Positions 37,858-62,000 of a DNA stretch of 62,000 bases are shown here, one piece after another (the stretch's first letter is position 1; every line of letters starts with the position of its first letter). Under the pieces are notes generated by a model. The model was given only the letters and a program-made list of their open reading frames with translations. It did not search any database and was not told where the DNA came from. The stretch comes from Mesostigma viride. Taxonomy: Eukaryota > Streptophyta > Mesostigmatophyceae > Mesostigmatales > Mesostigmataceae. Both the position numbers and the translations under genes were made by a program. The stretch lies in NCBI GenBank assembly GCA_009746045.1, contig RPFO01000253.1:1-62000 (forward strand). Direction: 5' to 3'.

Positions 37858-38216
37858 AACAAGTCAACAACAACTGGAGAGATTAGTTGTTGTTGTTGTT
37901 GTTGTTGCCCACGCCGCACATGGGCGGCAGAGATTTACTGGAGTTGAGTTGAGTTGAGTTGAGTTTATTTCAACGCACAGTTGGTAACCAGCTGGTCGAT
38001 ACGTGGTACCTCTTCACCTATTGATATGCCCTATTGATATTCCTATTGGTAAATAAAAATACCCATTTTACCCCGAAGTTTTTTTCAAAGCCGGTGAACC
38101 GACAGGGCTATTACGGTTACGTATATATAAGGTTCGGTTTTAACTTAAAATCCGTATAGACTCAGCCTTAATAGTGGATCCAACGGCTGGTCCTGCCTTG
38201 TGGCGATTTGTTGTTG

Positions 38217-38264
38217 TTCCGGTGAAATGGGTGTTAGTTTATTTCCATATAACAGTTAAGGTGA
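38217..38264 (+). repeat. 48-bp direct repeat, copy 2
   Basis: Identical to 36986-37033. Confidence 0.9.
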
Positions 38265-40119
38265 GGGTCCTATGCCAGACCCCCCAAAACCATAATATGG
38301 AATAAGATGCAAAGCTGGCCTTGGGGCACCCAAACTATGATTTTGCCGTGTAAATGGGATGTGTGGGGGTCCATCCCACCCACTGATGGGGGGTATATAC
38401 CCCTTTTAGTGACCGGTATTACGCAAAAACGGACAAAAGACGCTACTCTAGGGGCATATCCCCTAGGACAATGGGGGCACAATTACTCATGTTTCAATAT
38501 ATTCCCATATAAAATCGTATATGGTGAGGTTGCCTACCTAATTGGAGCCCCGGAATGATGAGTATTATTGAAGTTATTAATTTCCCCCTAAAAACCGTAC
38601 TTTTCTAGGCTGAAAAAAATAAATCAAATAAAAAACACATATTTAGAGCCTGGGGAGATATACACAAATACTACACATATCGACAATTAATGCCACAAAA
38701 TCTGAGCTCATTCTGAGTACAAACGTAGAAGTTATAGCGTTTGGCAGTTTGCCACCTGTGCAGACGCTAAGGAAGGCAATAGTGAGTATTAAGGCACACT
38801 AACACTTCCTATGCCATCCAAAAGGCTCCTGACCATGCCCAATTTGACCACAATGTACAAGGAGGTGGCTGGGCACGTCATGTGCCCTTGCCTTACCTCG
38901 ACACGGGCAACCTGTTGCGTGTGTGCACAACAATGAGGCAGGTAGCTCTACATGCCTAGCCAACACTTCTAATGCATATTCCAGGTTCATGGTGTGGGCA
39001 TCATCCCAAAACCAAGCTGTCCGAATTCAAACACACCCTGGAAAGCCATATCCACTAATTGCCCAACCAAGGGTAACAACAGACAGTCCACAGAGAAAGC
39101 ATAAGTATCATACATGCTGCTTGCCAAGGCTTCTTACCATGGTTACCTTGCCTTGCTAGCATATGAATTAGGTCTCTCCCATTAGTGGGAGAAAGGCCAA
39201 CAAGACAAAGATAACCCCTACCTACGTGCAGTTCCACCCATGCAGTATGCCCCTCAGAACAACCACTGCCACCTTTCTTTCCAGCGCAATTGTTTGCCAA
39301 GAAACAAACTCAAGCTTGTGAGCCTCTAACCACAATGAGGCCGCTGCTAAGAAAGGCTGCGTCAATATTCACACAAAACTGAGTGCTGTTAGCAATCTCC
39401 TTCCAAGAAACCACTCAGCAAATCCCTGACAACTTGACGGCATGCCACGGCTCACGCTTTGACACGTCCCAGCCATGCAACGTACATAAAAACCACTAAA
39501 AGGTGCCAGGAATTTGGCGATGCGCAGCACGGAATGGCATTCTACCTGGCGCTAACTGCACGGAAAGAAGCCGAAAACTTGCGTTGATAACCCATAAAGG
39601 AAGCGAAACATCCATAGGGTGACGCTGAGCACACGATCGTACCATTACCGGCGTTGTCCTTCGCCCAGCGGCGCAGGAAAGAACAACCTTCCATGGAATA
39701 ATAAGACGCGCATCCCGCGAGCCTGGAGAGTGTCTTACCGATCATGAAGGAAATCTTGCCGAAACCCGGCATTTTTTTAAAAGCTTTACCAATAACAATT
39801 TAAACGCATCCTTGACGCTAGGTAAAGCCCATAAAACCTGACAATCACCGCCGTCAGCGTGCATTCTAATTTATTCCTCTCGACGAAAACTTCAGATTGG
39901 ACCCCCGTGGCGATGGTCATCAATAAAATCATCGACACTGCAAAAAACGCGAACTCCGCTGAGAAGTAATATCATAAACTTGTCGTCTTTAAGATTAGCA
40001 CAGTTTCTCTGCATGCCGCGAGCTATCTTTTTCTACTCTGCCTGAAACCACGTCGCCATGGCCAGCTCCGGTAGTGGTGCGCGCACCGTGCACCACTTTT
40101 TCACGGTACGGACGGGTAC
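38265..40119. other. Intergenic, one minus-strand ORF with no family
   Basis: A 76-residue frame on the minus strand (39772-39542, starting MPGFGKISFMIGKTLSRL) is protein-like but not recognised. It could be a first exon or chance. Nothing else is seen. Confidence 0.3.
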
Positions 40120-40150
40120 CGCGAATTTTTTCGGCGCCAAAAAATTCGCG
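40120..40150. promoter_or_regulatory. Perfect 12-bp hairpin
   Basis: CGCGAATTTTTT, loop CGGCGCC, AAAAAATTCGCG. It lies about 540 bases upstream of the CDGSH gene, next to a (GTT)n repeat block, so it may belong to a repeat instead of the promoter. Confidence 0.6.
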
Positions 40151-40687
40151 CCGGGACCGTCACCTTAAGGTGACCCAGGTATGCCATATGCGATTTGTTG
40201 TTGTTGTTGTTGTTGTGTCCCACGCTGCCAAGGGCAGCAGAGAATCTATAGTGGCCGAGGGCCGGATATATTTAGTATCGGTAATACTACTGTATGGGGA
40301 TTTACTGGAGAGAGATGAACTTGTTGTGATGTCCGTACTCAATTTAGTTACAACATATCGACATGTGGTATCTCCATATGGACAGTAACTGAAAACCAGC
40401 ACGATCGAAACCGAAATGGCCGGTCGTAGCCGCCTCACATGGCGAGGCGCCTCCCCGTATCGTAGGCGCTTTGACGTGGCGCTAGTACCTGTAGTGAACC
40501 CGCGAGGATCTCCGAAGTGCCCCGTGGCTTGCCCGCTGGCCCAGTGCCCGAGATCTTCTCTCGTTTTGCTCTGGTTCTGGGTGAGGTGAACTGGTGAAGC
40601 CTTCCAAAACGACCAGCTCCATAGCACGAGGTCGCACCACGCTCAGCACACTCAAGACACGTACCACGCACACGCTTCACTTCCCCA

Positions 40688-40990
40688 ATGGCGGCCGCTA
40701 CTCTCTCCTCTACTTTCGTCGGCGCGGGCCTGGCGGTTGTTGCCCGGCCGGCCCGCCAGCTGCGTCGTGCCTCCGTCTGCGTGCGTGCCGAGGGTGCCAA
40801 GATCAACCAGAGCATCCAGAAGGACCAGGAGAAGGTCGTGACCACGGCCAAGACGTCGGAGATCAACGGCAAGGCCGTGTACTGCCGCTGCTGGCAGTCG
40901 GCCAAGTTCCCCATGTGCGACGGCGCGCACATGAAGCACAACAAGGCCACCGGTGACAACATTGGCCCTCTCATTGTCCAGAAGGATTAA
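40688..40990 (+). CDS. CDGSH-type iron-sulfur (NEET) protein, chloroplast-targeted
   Basis: 100 residues in one exon, ATG 40688 to TAA 40988-40990. The first ~35 residues are rich in Ala, Ser, Val and Arg with no acids, ending VCVRAE, a typical chloroplast transit peptide with cleavage near VRA. The mature part has the full CDGSH signature, three Cys and one His holding a 2Fe-2S cluster: [16 protein letters not shown], residues ~69-84, with Ala in place of the Ser before His, a variant common in this family. NEET proteins transfer Fe-S clusters or iron and respond to redox state; the plant form acts in chloroplast and mitochondria. No membrane segment is seen. A TGTAA poly(A)-type signal lies at 41319-41323. 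Codon use is strongly biased to C/G third positions, unlike flanking DNA. Confidence 0.94.
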   Translation: MAAATLSSTFVGAGLAVVARPARQLRRASVCVRAEGAKINQSIQKDQEKVVTTAKTSEINGKAVYCRCWQSAKFPMCDGAHMKHNKATGDNIGPLIVQKD

Positions 40991-42900
40991 ATTTGACATG
41001 ACCGTTATGCGGGGAAACCTGGATGCCGTTATTTGGCAATGATTACCCAGACACTGAGGTCATGTTAACCAGTTTCAAACTTAAGTCTGGTGGGACACTT
41101 TCCTGTGCAGGCATTTCCTCCCCGCATCTTCTTCTTTTTTTTCCAGAAAGGGCGAAGGAAAGGCATGGCTGGTTCACTAGCCAGTCCCTCCTGGTGTCGC
41201 AGGCCTTGCCTGGCCGTGTCTATAAACGACCTCTTCGAGGGACATGGTAAAAAATTGTGAAGTAGAGCATGCGAAAACAGCCCATATCGTCCCCTCTCAT
41301 GGGCCAGTTCTTTACCAGTGTAAACTTTGTCAATGGTGCAATCCCCGTACCGGAAACCATGCAATCTTCAGGGATGCACGCATTAAGAAACGCAAACTCA
41401 ATGACCGTTTGCCAATCGGAGTTCTGCGCTGCAGATGTGTACATATGTATGCTCACAAAATGGAAATCATATTCTTTTCAATTATGATAATCATTTTTCT
41501 ATGTTGCTGGTATCTCTGACGTGATAAAGTAAGACCATCTTTTCTCAAGTGCTCACTCATGCAGCCTTTTCTGGTACACACTGGAGTCTTTTTGACAAGT
41601 AAAGTCGAGACTACACTAACCCCTTACGCATGGGATGACAAGCAACGAGGAGTAGAGAGTAGCTGTCTGAGATGAAAGGCACGAGAATCGTGGAAGGAAG
41701 CCTAACCGCATGGCTTTGCATCCTCTATCTCTATAGTAGTAAGTATTTCTTGTAATCTGCAGGCACTGTGTCGGGAGAACTTTGAGCATGCAGGGCAATC
41801 GGTATAAAACTGGCTTTTGGTTCTCGATTCTCAAATTCTCAGAGGGAGGGGGCCGAGATTAATTAAGAGGTACCTTGAAATCAAATAAGAGGCGTGCCTC
41901 TATCAAGATATATTTTCGGAGGCGAGTTTCTGTTGGCTTTAATTTGTAGTATTGTACAACAACATGTCAAGGGTGGCGGAAAGTACTGAAGTCGCGGTAG
42001 TGTCGCGGAGACGTTTCTAGATGGCGAAATTAAATATGAGGTGTACCCTGGGTATACCTCCAGCGATCGATATCGGTGATTTGAATGGTAGTGCATTGGT
42101 GGTACTGCACGACGGTATTTGACGGAGTTCCCGGTCTGGCAAGCGGATTTTGCATCTCACGTTCAGAAAAGGGCTCGGGTACACGACGCAGCACGACGTT
42201 GTAAAAAGGCTCGCAGAAAAGAATCCTAGGCGACTATTTGGCGCCGCGTCGGTCTTGACGTACGTTGTTTGCTCTGTTGGATCTGCATCTACGGCGCATT
42301 CGTGGGTTGTTTCGAAACCCGGTCGATGAGCTTTTACGGAAAAGTCGGGGATATAAGTTGGCGCTGGTTGTCTCCTTGACAAGTGAACCTTTTTTGACAC
42401 ATCGGTGAAAATGTAGAAGTCGGAATGAATTAAACGTCCTCTTGAGAATTTGAGAACTTGAGAATTTGATAACTGGACTCGAGACAATCGGGATAAAGCT
42501 GGCAAAATACACTCAACCCCAAGGGCAGAATACACCCAAAAGAGCAATTTATACATCCCAACCCCGAGGACGCATGCATGTGTATGCTTTACGAGCGTCC
42601 ATGCATGCATGTCCGGCTCGATTGTGGATTGATCATTCACATGCAGTAAGATGTCCTCATGTGCATGCATGGACACTGCATGAAAGAAAAGGTACTTAAG
42701 GAATGCCAGACGGCGTGTCTCACTGTTAATGAACACTAAGTCCGTCAACATGCTCTGAAGGCATGCCACGGAGTACCCGATGAGGTACTTGACCCGCGAA
42801 GGCAAGTGGCGCGACTCACTCGCCCACGTCTGGAGTCGATCGCAGATAGCAACTCCGCGTCATCCGGACTATCCAATACGTACAACTGTTCGCTCGGCCA
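40991..42900. other. Intergenic; one long minus-strand ORF of unknown standing
   Basis: A 262-codon frame on the minus strand (42805-42017) is longer than expected by chance, but its N-terminus overlaps a dispersed repeat (TACTCCGTGGCATGCC, 42757-42773) and the protein shows no family features. It is not called as a gene. CAATCGG-ATAAA-CTGGC occurs at 41798 and 42486. Confidence 0.3.
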
Positions 42901-43084
42901 TGATGACGGGTGTGGTGGTAGGTTGCATGCTAACCCCCGATAGCCCAGGAGAATACAAAGGCTTCTCCCGCAGCCTGAGGGTTTTTAGGGGCGTACCCAG
43001 GCCTGCGCTGGTTGTCTCCTTGATACCCAGGCTTCACCCACAACCCCGGATAATGAACACTGCATGTGTACGTATATAGCCAAT

Positions 43085-43312
43085 GCGGAGACGTCCGTCC
43101 TATAGTCAGCAAAATTGGTGCGAGAGGTCCCCAGTTCGATTCCGGCCTGGATTCATTTGCAGATCGCGTTTTTCCGCGTTTTCCGCGGACCGGCACTGAA
43201 CGCAAATGGTTTTCACCTTTGCGGCGTGCCAAATCAGAGTATATAGCCAAAGAGCTATCATGGTCCGGATTCTCCCGATTTCTGGCCTGCGCTGGTTGTC
43301 TCCTTGGTATAT
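43085..43312 (+). repeat. tRNA-derived SINE-like element
   Basis: A box-A-like TAGTCAGCAAAATTGG at 43104-43119 and box-B core GTTCGATTC at 43134-43142 (within GTCCCCAGTTCGATTCCGG) give an internal pol III promoter layout. The body ends GGCCTGCGCTGGTTGTCTCC TTG (43286-43308), the same 3' signature found at 43005-43022, about 42363-42380, 25691-25705, and inverted at 13655-13680 and about 56292-56315. Confidence 0.65.
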
Positions 43313-43408
43313 AGCCAAAATAATTGTTAATCTCAAGATCACGGCCTAATGCAAGGGGAGCTTGACCATGCATGGTATCGATCCCATCTAGTGCTTAACG
43401 GTTGGGGG

Positions 43409-43515
43409 ATGATGCAGACGATATTTGTTTGAACTTTTGTGTAATTATTTTTCTAATGAGATTAGCGTAGTACTCCGTGGCATGCCTCTGCGCATGACAC
43501 GCAAGTACTTACTTA
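43409..43515 (+). repeat. Dispersed repeat with TAGTACTCCGTGGCATGCC
   Basis: Matches 25612-25720 (GATGCAGACGATATTTGT.., GTAATTATTTT, GAGATTAGC) and, for its second half, 18033-18090 (TACTCCGTGGCGTGCCTCTG). Small ORFs over the copies share the translated stretch LRGMPLRM, a by-product. Confidence 0.75.
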
Positions 43516-44234
43516 CTTATCGATTTGCAGGTATTGAGACTCCTCATGAGCAATCGATGTTGGGGGTGCACGAGACCGGCATGTCAATGCTGGTTGATCT
43601 AGCGATATGCCCCGCCTATATGCTACACTTCTTAGCTAATGCCTCCCACAGCCAGGTACAAGGGCTTGCAGGCTATTCCTGCAAGTGCCTGTTGCAGTAA
43701 ATAAATAAAAATGCAGTGCGCATGCACGCACTCGTGCAGCACTTCCTCAAGCTCTGATGACAGCGGGTTAGGGTGTCTTATGGAGTGCCACCACAGGAAA
43801 ACAGGGATGCTCCCCAAAATCGAACGAGATTTGCAGGTTGCCCACTCCGCCAATGCCGCTCTGAATCAGGTGCAGCGCAACGAGGTTTTTCCGGGCCACC
43901 TGTACGTTCCAGCCCACACGACCCCACATACATTAAGTGAGACCACTCTGTTGAGCATAGTAAGCAAGGTCCCAAGCAAGGTCCCAAAGGCAGAGTCATG
44001 CGGTTCATGGATCCCAGCTATCCTTCCCCAAGATAGCTTCCCAACGATAGCTGTCACAGGAGAGCTTCCGCAGGTGCTGCTGTTGTCTCATAGGCCCCAC
44101 ACCAGGAGCAAAAGAGAAAACATATCCACTAAGGCTGCACGTAACTATGCGTTCTACCCACGAGTGCAGCTTCTACCTGCAGCACACTATCAAAAGGTGT
44201 TAGTACACATTTGAAGGGAAGCTTAGGGGCTCCA
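43516..44234. other. Intergenic; 167-codon + strand ORF not supported
   Basis: A frame from 43711 to 44214 is open but has no recognisable domain and no codon bias like the host genes nearby. Nothing else is seen. Confidence 0.3.
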
Positions 44235-45160
44235 ATGAATGAATGAATGAATGAATGAATGAATGAATGAATGAACAAACGAACGAACGAACGAACGAAC
44301 GAACGAACGAACGAACGAACGAACGAACGAACGAACGAACGAACGAACGAACGAACGAACGAACGAACGAACGAACGAACGAACGAACGAACGAACGAAC
44401 GAACGAACGAACGAACGAACGAACGAACGAACGAACGAACGAACGAACGAACGAACGAACGAACGAACGAACGAACGAACGAACGAACGAACGAACGAAC
44501 GAACGAACGAACGAACGAACGAACGAACGAACGAACGAACGAACGAACGAACGAACGAACGAACGAACGAACGAACGAACGAACGAACGAACGAAACGAA
44601 CGAACGAACGAACGAACGAACGAACGAACGAACGAACGAACGAACGAACGAACGAACGAACGAACGAACGAACGAACGAACGAACGAACGAACGAACGAA
44701 CGAACGAACGAACGAACGAACGAACGAACGAACGAACGAACGAACGAACGAACGAACGAACGAACAACGAACGAACGAACGAACGAACGAACGAACGAAC
44801 GAACGAACGAACGAACGAACGACGAACGAACGAACGAACGAACGAACGAACGAACGAACGAACGAACGAACGAACGAACGAACGAACGAACGAACGAACG
44901 AACGAACGAACAAACAAACGAACGAACGAACGAACGAACGAACGAACGAACGAACGAACGAACGAGTGAGCGAGCGAGCGAGCGACCGACCGACCGAATG
45001 AATGAGTGAATGAATGAATGAATGAATGAATGAATGAATGAATGAATGAATGAATGAATGAATGAATGAATGAATGAATGAATGAATGAATGAATGAATG
45101 AATGAATGAATGAATGAATGAATGAATGAATGAATGAATGAATGAATGAATGAATGAATT
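44235..45160. repeat. Tetranucleotide array (GAAT)n-(GAAC)n-(GAAT)n
   Basis: (GAAT)n at about 44235-44274, (GAAC)n at about 44275-44965 with four one-base slips, GAGT/GAGC/GACC at about 44963-44998, and (GAAT)n at about 44997-45159. Followed at 45160-45200 by a TTAA and GGGAGTCACGG LINE-tail remnant. Open frames (Thr-Asn-Glu-Arg on +, Phe-Val-Arg-Ser on -) are artefacts. Confidence 0.97.
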
Positions 45161-45704
45161 AAAGTCGTGCTACCGTTTGGGAGTCACGGAATGGGATGTT
45201 AGGGGCTCCAATAGGAAGAGGTTTGTGCACAAGAAATCAACGTTTCAGCCAATTAAGGGTGCACAAGCAAGTGCTATACCAGCAATACCAGCACAAATCG
45301 ATTATCATTGACGAAAATGGCGATTCAGCAAATCCAGAATTCAATCAATGCCATGCTAGCAACTCCAGCGTTCCGTCAAATGCCATGCTAGCAATGGTGG
45401 GGCCGCCCGCCCAGTTGCATGTGATTCTACGCATGCCCAAAACCCGCTCCATTGCTTGTGACTCCACGCACTCCACAAACCAAGCAGACCGGCAACCTTT
45501 GCTGAGAACTCCATTTCAAACAAATTCAACATGGGTGTCCCTACTCTATTAGCAGCCCTGCTGGTGCCATTTGTTATGAGCCGGATGCTACTCTAGGCCC
45601 GACCCTCTGCACGTGGCCAATCATCACTGAGATTCACCCAAGCCGATGCTTCAGCCCTGATGCGAAGGGATCCTTGTTCAGGTGAGAATCCACTGGCATG
45701 CCAG

Positions 45705-58663
<12,959 letters not shown>

Positions 58664-58703
58664 CTGGAACATGCATGCATGCTGCACTCCTTGTCTGTAT
58701 TCA

Positions 58704-58910
58704 GGGGATCGCGACGCCCCTAAAAACTACAAGCGCTTCTTGCTTTGGAAAGCTCTATTCATGCTTACGGAGTTGAGAAAAGTTGGCGGTGAGCAGCATT
58801 TTGCCGCGATGGTGGAAGCGTGCGACAATCCCTTGCGGTTGGACGATGCATGCAGACTAAAGAACCATCACCTTTCGTATACTTTGTTTCTGAACATCCC
58901 ACGACGGTAA
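58704..58910 (+). other. Exon-like ORF of unknown identity
   Basis: After a good acceptor (TATTCAG at 58697-58703) a + strand frame reads about 68 residues, rich in Lys/Leu and helical-looking (KRFLLWKALFMLTELRKVGG), to a TAA at 58908-58910. No family recognised. It sits antisense within the 5' part of NAA35, so it may be a gene fragment or retrocopy. Confidence 0.3.
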
Positions 58911-59219
58911 CGGCTTTGTTCATACCCTGGCGGTTGCGCCCCAGCTAGGCATAGTGCAGAGAAATCTTGGCAGGGCTCGTGGATAACCATGTAGACTGCG
59001 TCACATGAGCATCAAACCAGGGCTCATGCAAGGGCAACAGCAGCGTGAGCAGCAAGTGTCACGGCAGTCGATAGGAGACCATCACAGGCGCAGCGTCAAG
59101 AGTAAATGCCCCTTAAGCGCTGAACCCTTCCAACCTTTCTTAAAGTACAGGGGATGATAGGGTTGAGCAACTCGGTTGGGCCGGTACCTGTTACCCGAAC
59201 ACCGGCACCCGAACATGTC

Positions 59220-62000
59220 GGGGTGCTGGTGGCCGTGAGCAGCACCGAATCGTGCCGGCATCGTGTGGCCGTGAGCAGCACCGAACCGTGCCGGCATCAT
59301 GTGGCCGTGAGCAGCACCGAACCGTGCCGGCATCATGTGGCCGTGAGCAGCACCGAACCGTGCCGGCATCATGTGGCCGTGAGCAGCACCGCATCGTGCC
59401 GGCATCGGGTGGCCGTGAGCAGCACCGAACCGTGCCGGCATCGGGGGGCCGTGAGCAGCACCGAACCGTGCCGGCATCATGTGGCCGTGAGCAGCACCGA
59501 ACCGTGCCAGCATCATGTGGCCGTGAGCAGCACCGAACCGTGCCGGCATCGGGGGGCCGTGAGCAGCACCGAACCGTGCCGGCATCGGGTGGCCGTGAGC
59601 AGCACCGAACCGTGCCGGCATCGGGGGGCCGTGAGCAGCACCGAACCGTGCCGGCATCGGGGGGCCGTGAGCAGCACCGAACCGTGCCGGCATCGGGGGG
59701 CCGTGAGCAGCACCGAACCGTGCCGGCATCATGTGGCCGTGAGCAGCACCGAACCGTGCCGGCATCGTGTGGCCGTGAGCAGCACCGAACCGTGCCGGCA
59801 TCATGTGGCCGTGAGCAGCACCGAACCGTGCCGGCATCATGTGGCCGTGAGCAGCACCGAACCGTGCCGGTATCATGTGGCCGTGAGCAGCACCGAACCG
59901 TGCCGGTATCATGTGGCCGTGAGCAGCACCGCATCGTGCCCGCGTCGGGGGGCCGTGAGCAGCACCGCATCGTGCCGGTATCATGTGGCCGTGAGCAGCA
60001 CCGAACCGTGCCGGTATCATGGGGCCGTGAGCAGCACCGAACCGTGCCGGTATCATGGGGCCGTGAGCAGCACCGAACCGTGCCGGCATCATGTGGCCGT
60101 GAGCAGCACCGCATCGTGCCGGCGTCGGGGGCCGTGAGCAGCACCGAACCGTGCCGGCATCATGTGGCCGTGAGCAGCACCGAACCGTGCCGGCATCATG
60201 TGGCCCTGAGCAGCACCGCATCGTGCCGGCATCGGGTGGCCGTGAGCAGCACCGAACCGTGCCGGCATCATGTGGCCGTGAGCAGCACCGAACCGTGCCG
60301 GCATCATGTGGCCGTGAGCAGCACCGAACCGTGCCGGTATCATGTGGCCGTGAGCAGCACCGAACCGTGCCGGCATCATGGGGCCGTGAGCAGCACCGAA
60401 CCGTGCCGGCATCATGGGGCCGTGAGCAGCACTGAACCGTGCCGGCATCATGTGGCCGTGAGCAGCACCGCATCGTGCCGGCGTCGGGGGGCCGTGAGCA
60501 GCACCGCATCGTGCCGGTATCATGTGGCCGTGAGCAGCACCGCATCGTGCCGGCGTCGGGGGGCCGTGAGCAGCACCGCATCGTGCCGGTATCATGTGGC
60601 CGTGAGCAGCACCGCATCGTGCCGGCGTCGGGGGGCCGTGAGCAGCACCGAACCGTGCCGGCATCATGGGGCCGTGAGCAGCACCGAACCGTGCCGGTAT
60701 CATGGGGCCGTGAGCAGCACCGAACCGTGCCGGCATCATGTGGCCGTGAGCAGCACCGCATCGTGCCGGCGTCGGGGGGCCGTGAGCAGCACCGCATCGT
60801 GCCGGCGTCGGGTGGCCGTGAGCAGCACCGAACCGTGCCGGTATCATGGGGCCGTGAGCAGCACCGAACCGTGCCGGTATCATGGGGCCGTGAGCAGCAC
60901 CGAACCGTGCCGGTATCATGGGGCCGTGAGCAGCACCGAACCGTGCCGGTATCATGGGGCCGTGAGCAGCACCGAACCGTGCCGGTATCATGGGGCCGTG
61001 AGCAGCACCGAACCGTGCCGGTATCATGGGGCCGTGAGCAGCACCGAACCGTGCCGGTATCATGGGGCCGTGAGCAGCACCGAACCGTGCCGGTATCATG
61101 GGGCCGTGAGCAGCACCGAACCGTGCCGGCATCATGGGGCCGTGAGCAGCACCGAACCGTGCCGGCATCATGGGCCGTGAGCAGCACCGAACCGTGCCGG
61201 CATCATGTGGCCGTGAGCAGCACCGAACCGTGCCGGCATCATGGGGCCGTGAGCAGCACCGAACCGTGCCGGCATCATGGGGCCGTGAGCAGCACCGAAC
61301 CGTGCCGGCATCATGTGGCCGTGAGCAGCACCGAACCGTGCCGGCATCATGGGGCCGTGAGCAGCACCGAACCGTGCCGGCATCATGGGGCCGTGAGCAG
61401 CACCGAACCGTGCCGGTATCATGGGGCCGTGAGCAGCACCGAACCGTGCCGGCATCATGGGGCCGTGAGCAGCACCGAACCGTGCCGGCATCATGGGGCC
61501 GTGAGCAGCACCGAACCGTGCCGGTATCATGGGGCCGTGAGCAGCACCGAACCGTGCCGGCATCGGGGCCGTGAGCAGCACCGAACCGTGCCGGCATCAT
61601 GGGGCCGTGAGCAGCACCGAACCGTGCCGGTATCATGGGGCCGTGAGCAGCACCGAACCGTGCCGGCATCATGGGGCCGTGAGCAGCACCGAACCGTGCC
61701 GGTATCGGGGCCGTGAGCAGCACCGAACCGTGCCGGCATCGGGGCCGTGAGCAGCACCGAACCGTGCCGGTATCATGGGGCCGTGAGCAGCACCGAACCG
61801 TGCCGGTATCATGGGGCCGTGAGCAGCACCGAACCGTGCCGGTATCATGGGGCCGTGAGCAGCACCGAACCGTGCCGGTATCATGGGGCCGTGAGCAGCA
61901 CCGAACCGTGCCGGCATCATGGGGCCGTGAGCAGCACCGAACCGTGCCGGTATCATGGGGCCGTGAGCAGCACCGAACCGTGCCGGCATCATGGGGCCGT
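59220..62000. repeat. 36-bp minisatellite, about 77 copies, runs off window
   Basis: The unit is close to GGCCGTGAGCAGCACCGAACC plus GTGCCGGCATCATGT. Variants are GCATCG for GAACCG, TATC for CATC and GGGG for ATGT/ATGGG. Occasional 33- and 35-bp units occur (for example near 61171 and 61566). Since 36 is divisible by 3 and the unit lacks stops in several frames, long ORFs of up to 700 codons appear on both strands; none is taken as a gene. It lies 5' of, or inside a 5' intron of, NAA35. Confidence 0.97.

Noticed and set aside
42017-42805. 262-codon ORF as a gene
   Set aside because: Overlaps a dispersed repeat, has no recognised domain and unremarkable composition; kept only as a note.
44267-45001. 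Long frames encoding Thr-Asn-Glu-Arg or Phe-Val-Arg-Ser repeats
   Set aside because: They are stop-free only because the underlying array is (GAAC)n; several overlapping frames exist on both strands.
59082-61992. Frames of up to 700 codons on both strands
   Set aside because: Generated by the 36-bp minisatellite, which lacks stops in several frames. No non-repetitive coding sequence is attached.

Overview
The window is nuclear DNA from an intron-rich, repeat-laden eukaryote, most likely a green alga. Supporting signs are a plant-type CDGSH (NEET) protein with a chloroplast-like transit peptide, compact GT-AG introns, Ala/Gly/Pro-rich linkers in conserved proteins, and very abundant micro- and minisatellites. 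The species cannot be named from sequence alone.

Three host genes are recognised with good support. (1) A SAM-dependent protein alpha-N-terminal methyltransferase (NTMT1/METTL11 type), + strand, eight exons between 19764 and 24650. (2) A single-exon CDGSH iron-sulfur protein, + strand, 40688-40990. (3) NAA35/MAK10, the auxiliary subunit of the NatC N-terminal acetyltransferase, - strand, sixteen exons between 45705 and 58663, with its 5' end not found. Two of the three therefore act on protein N-termini. A fourth gene (603-5655, + strand) has clear introns but no recognised family, and its frame is broken several times, mostly at runs of G.

Layout. 1-5655: unknown gene whose two 5' introns are filled with a palindromic ~46-bp tandem repeat. 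6219-13321: minus-strand Ty3-type LTR retrotransposon missing its 3' part; it has a 584-bp LTR and an extra ORF with an RNase H1-type hybrid-binding (viroplasmin) domain ahead of gag. 14048-15740: non-autonomous hAT-like DNA transposon with a perfect 8-bp target duplication. 16215-17600: LINE fragments. 19764-24650: NTMT1 gene, with a 62-bp hairpin repeat in intron 3 and a 59-bp array that copies the 5' splice site of exon 7. 26302-31410: near full-length LINE (ORF1, plus ORF2 with endonuclease and reverse transcriptase) with a TTAA-type tail. 31411-40600: mostly intergenic, with G/C-rich arrays, a tRNA-like SINE repeat in three copies and dispersed repeats. 40688-40990: CDGSH gene. 42900-43515: SINE-like repeats. 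44235-45160: GAAT/GAAC microsatellite. 45705-58663: NAA35 with many intronic microsatellites. 59220-62000: a 36-bp minisatellite running off the window.

The most unusual features are the array of duplicated splice donors in NTMT1, the viroplasmin-like ORF in the LTR element, and the palindromic intron-filling repeat. Most long open frames here (GAAC, GGT, GAGGG, CCCG and the 36-bp repeat) are consequences of repeat periodicity, not genes.
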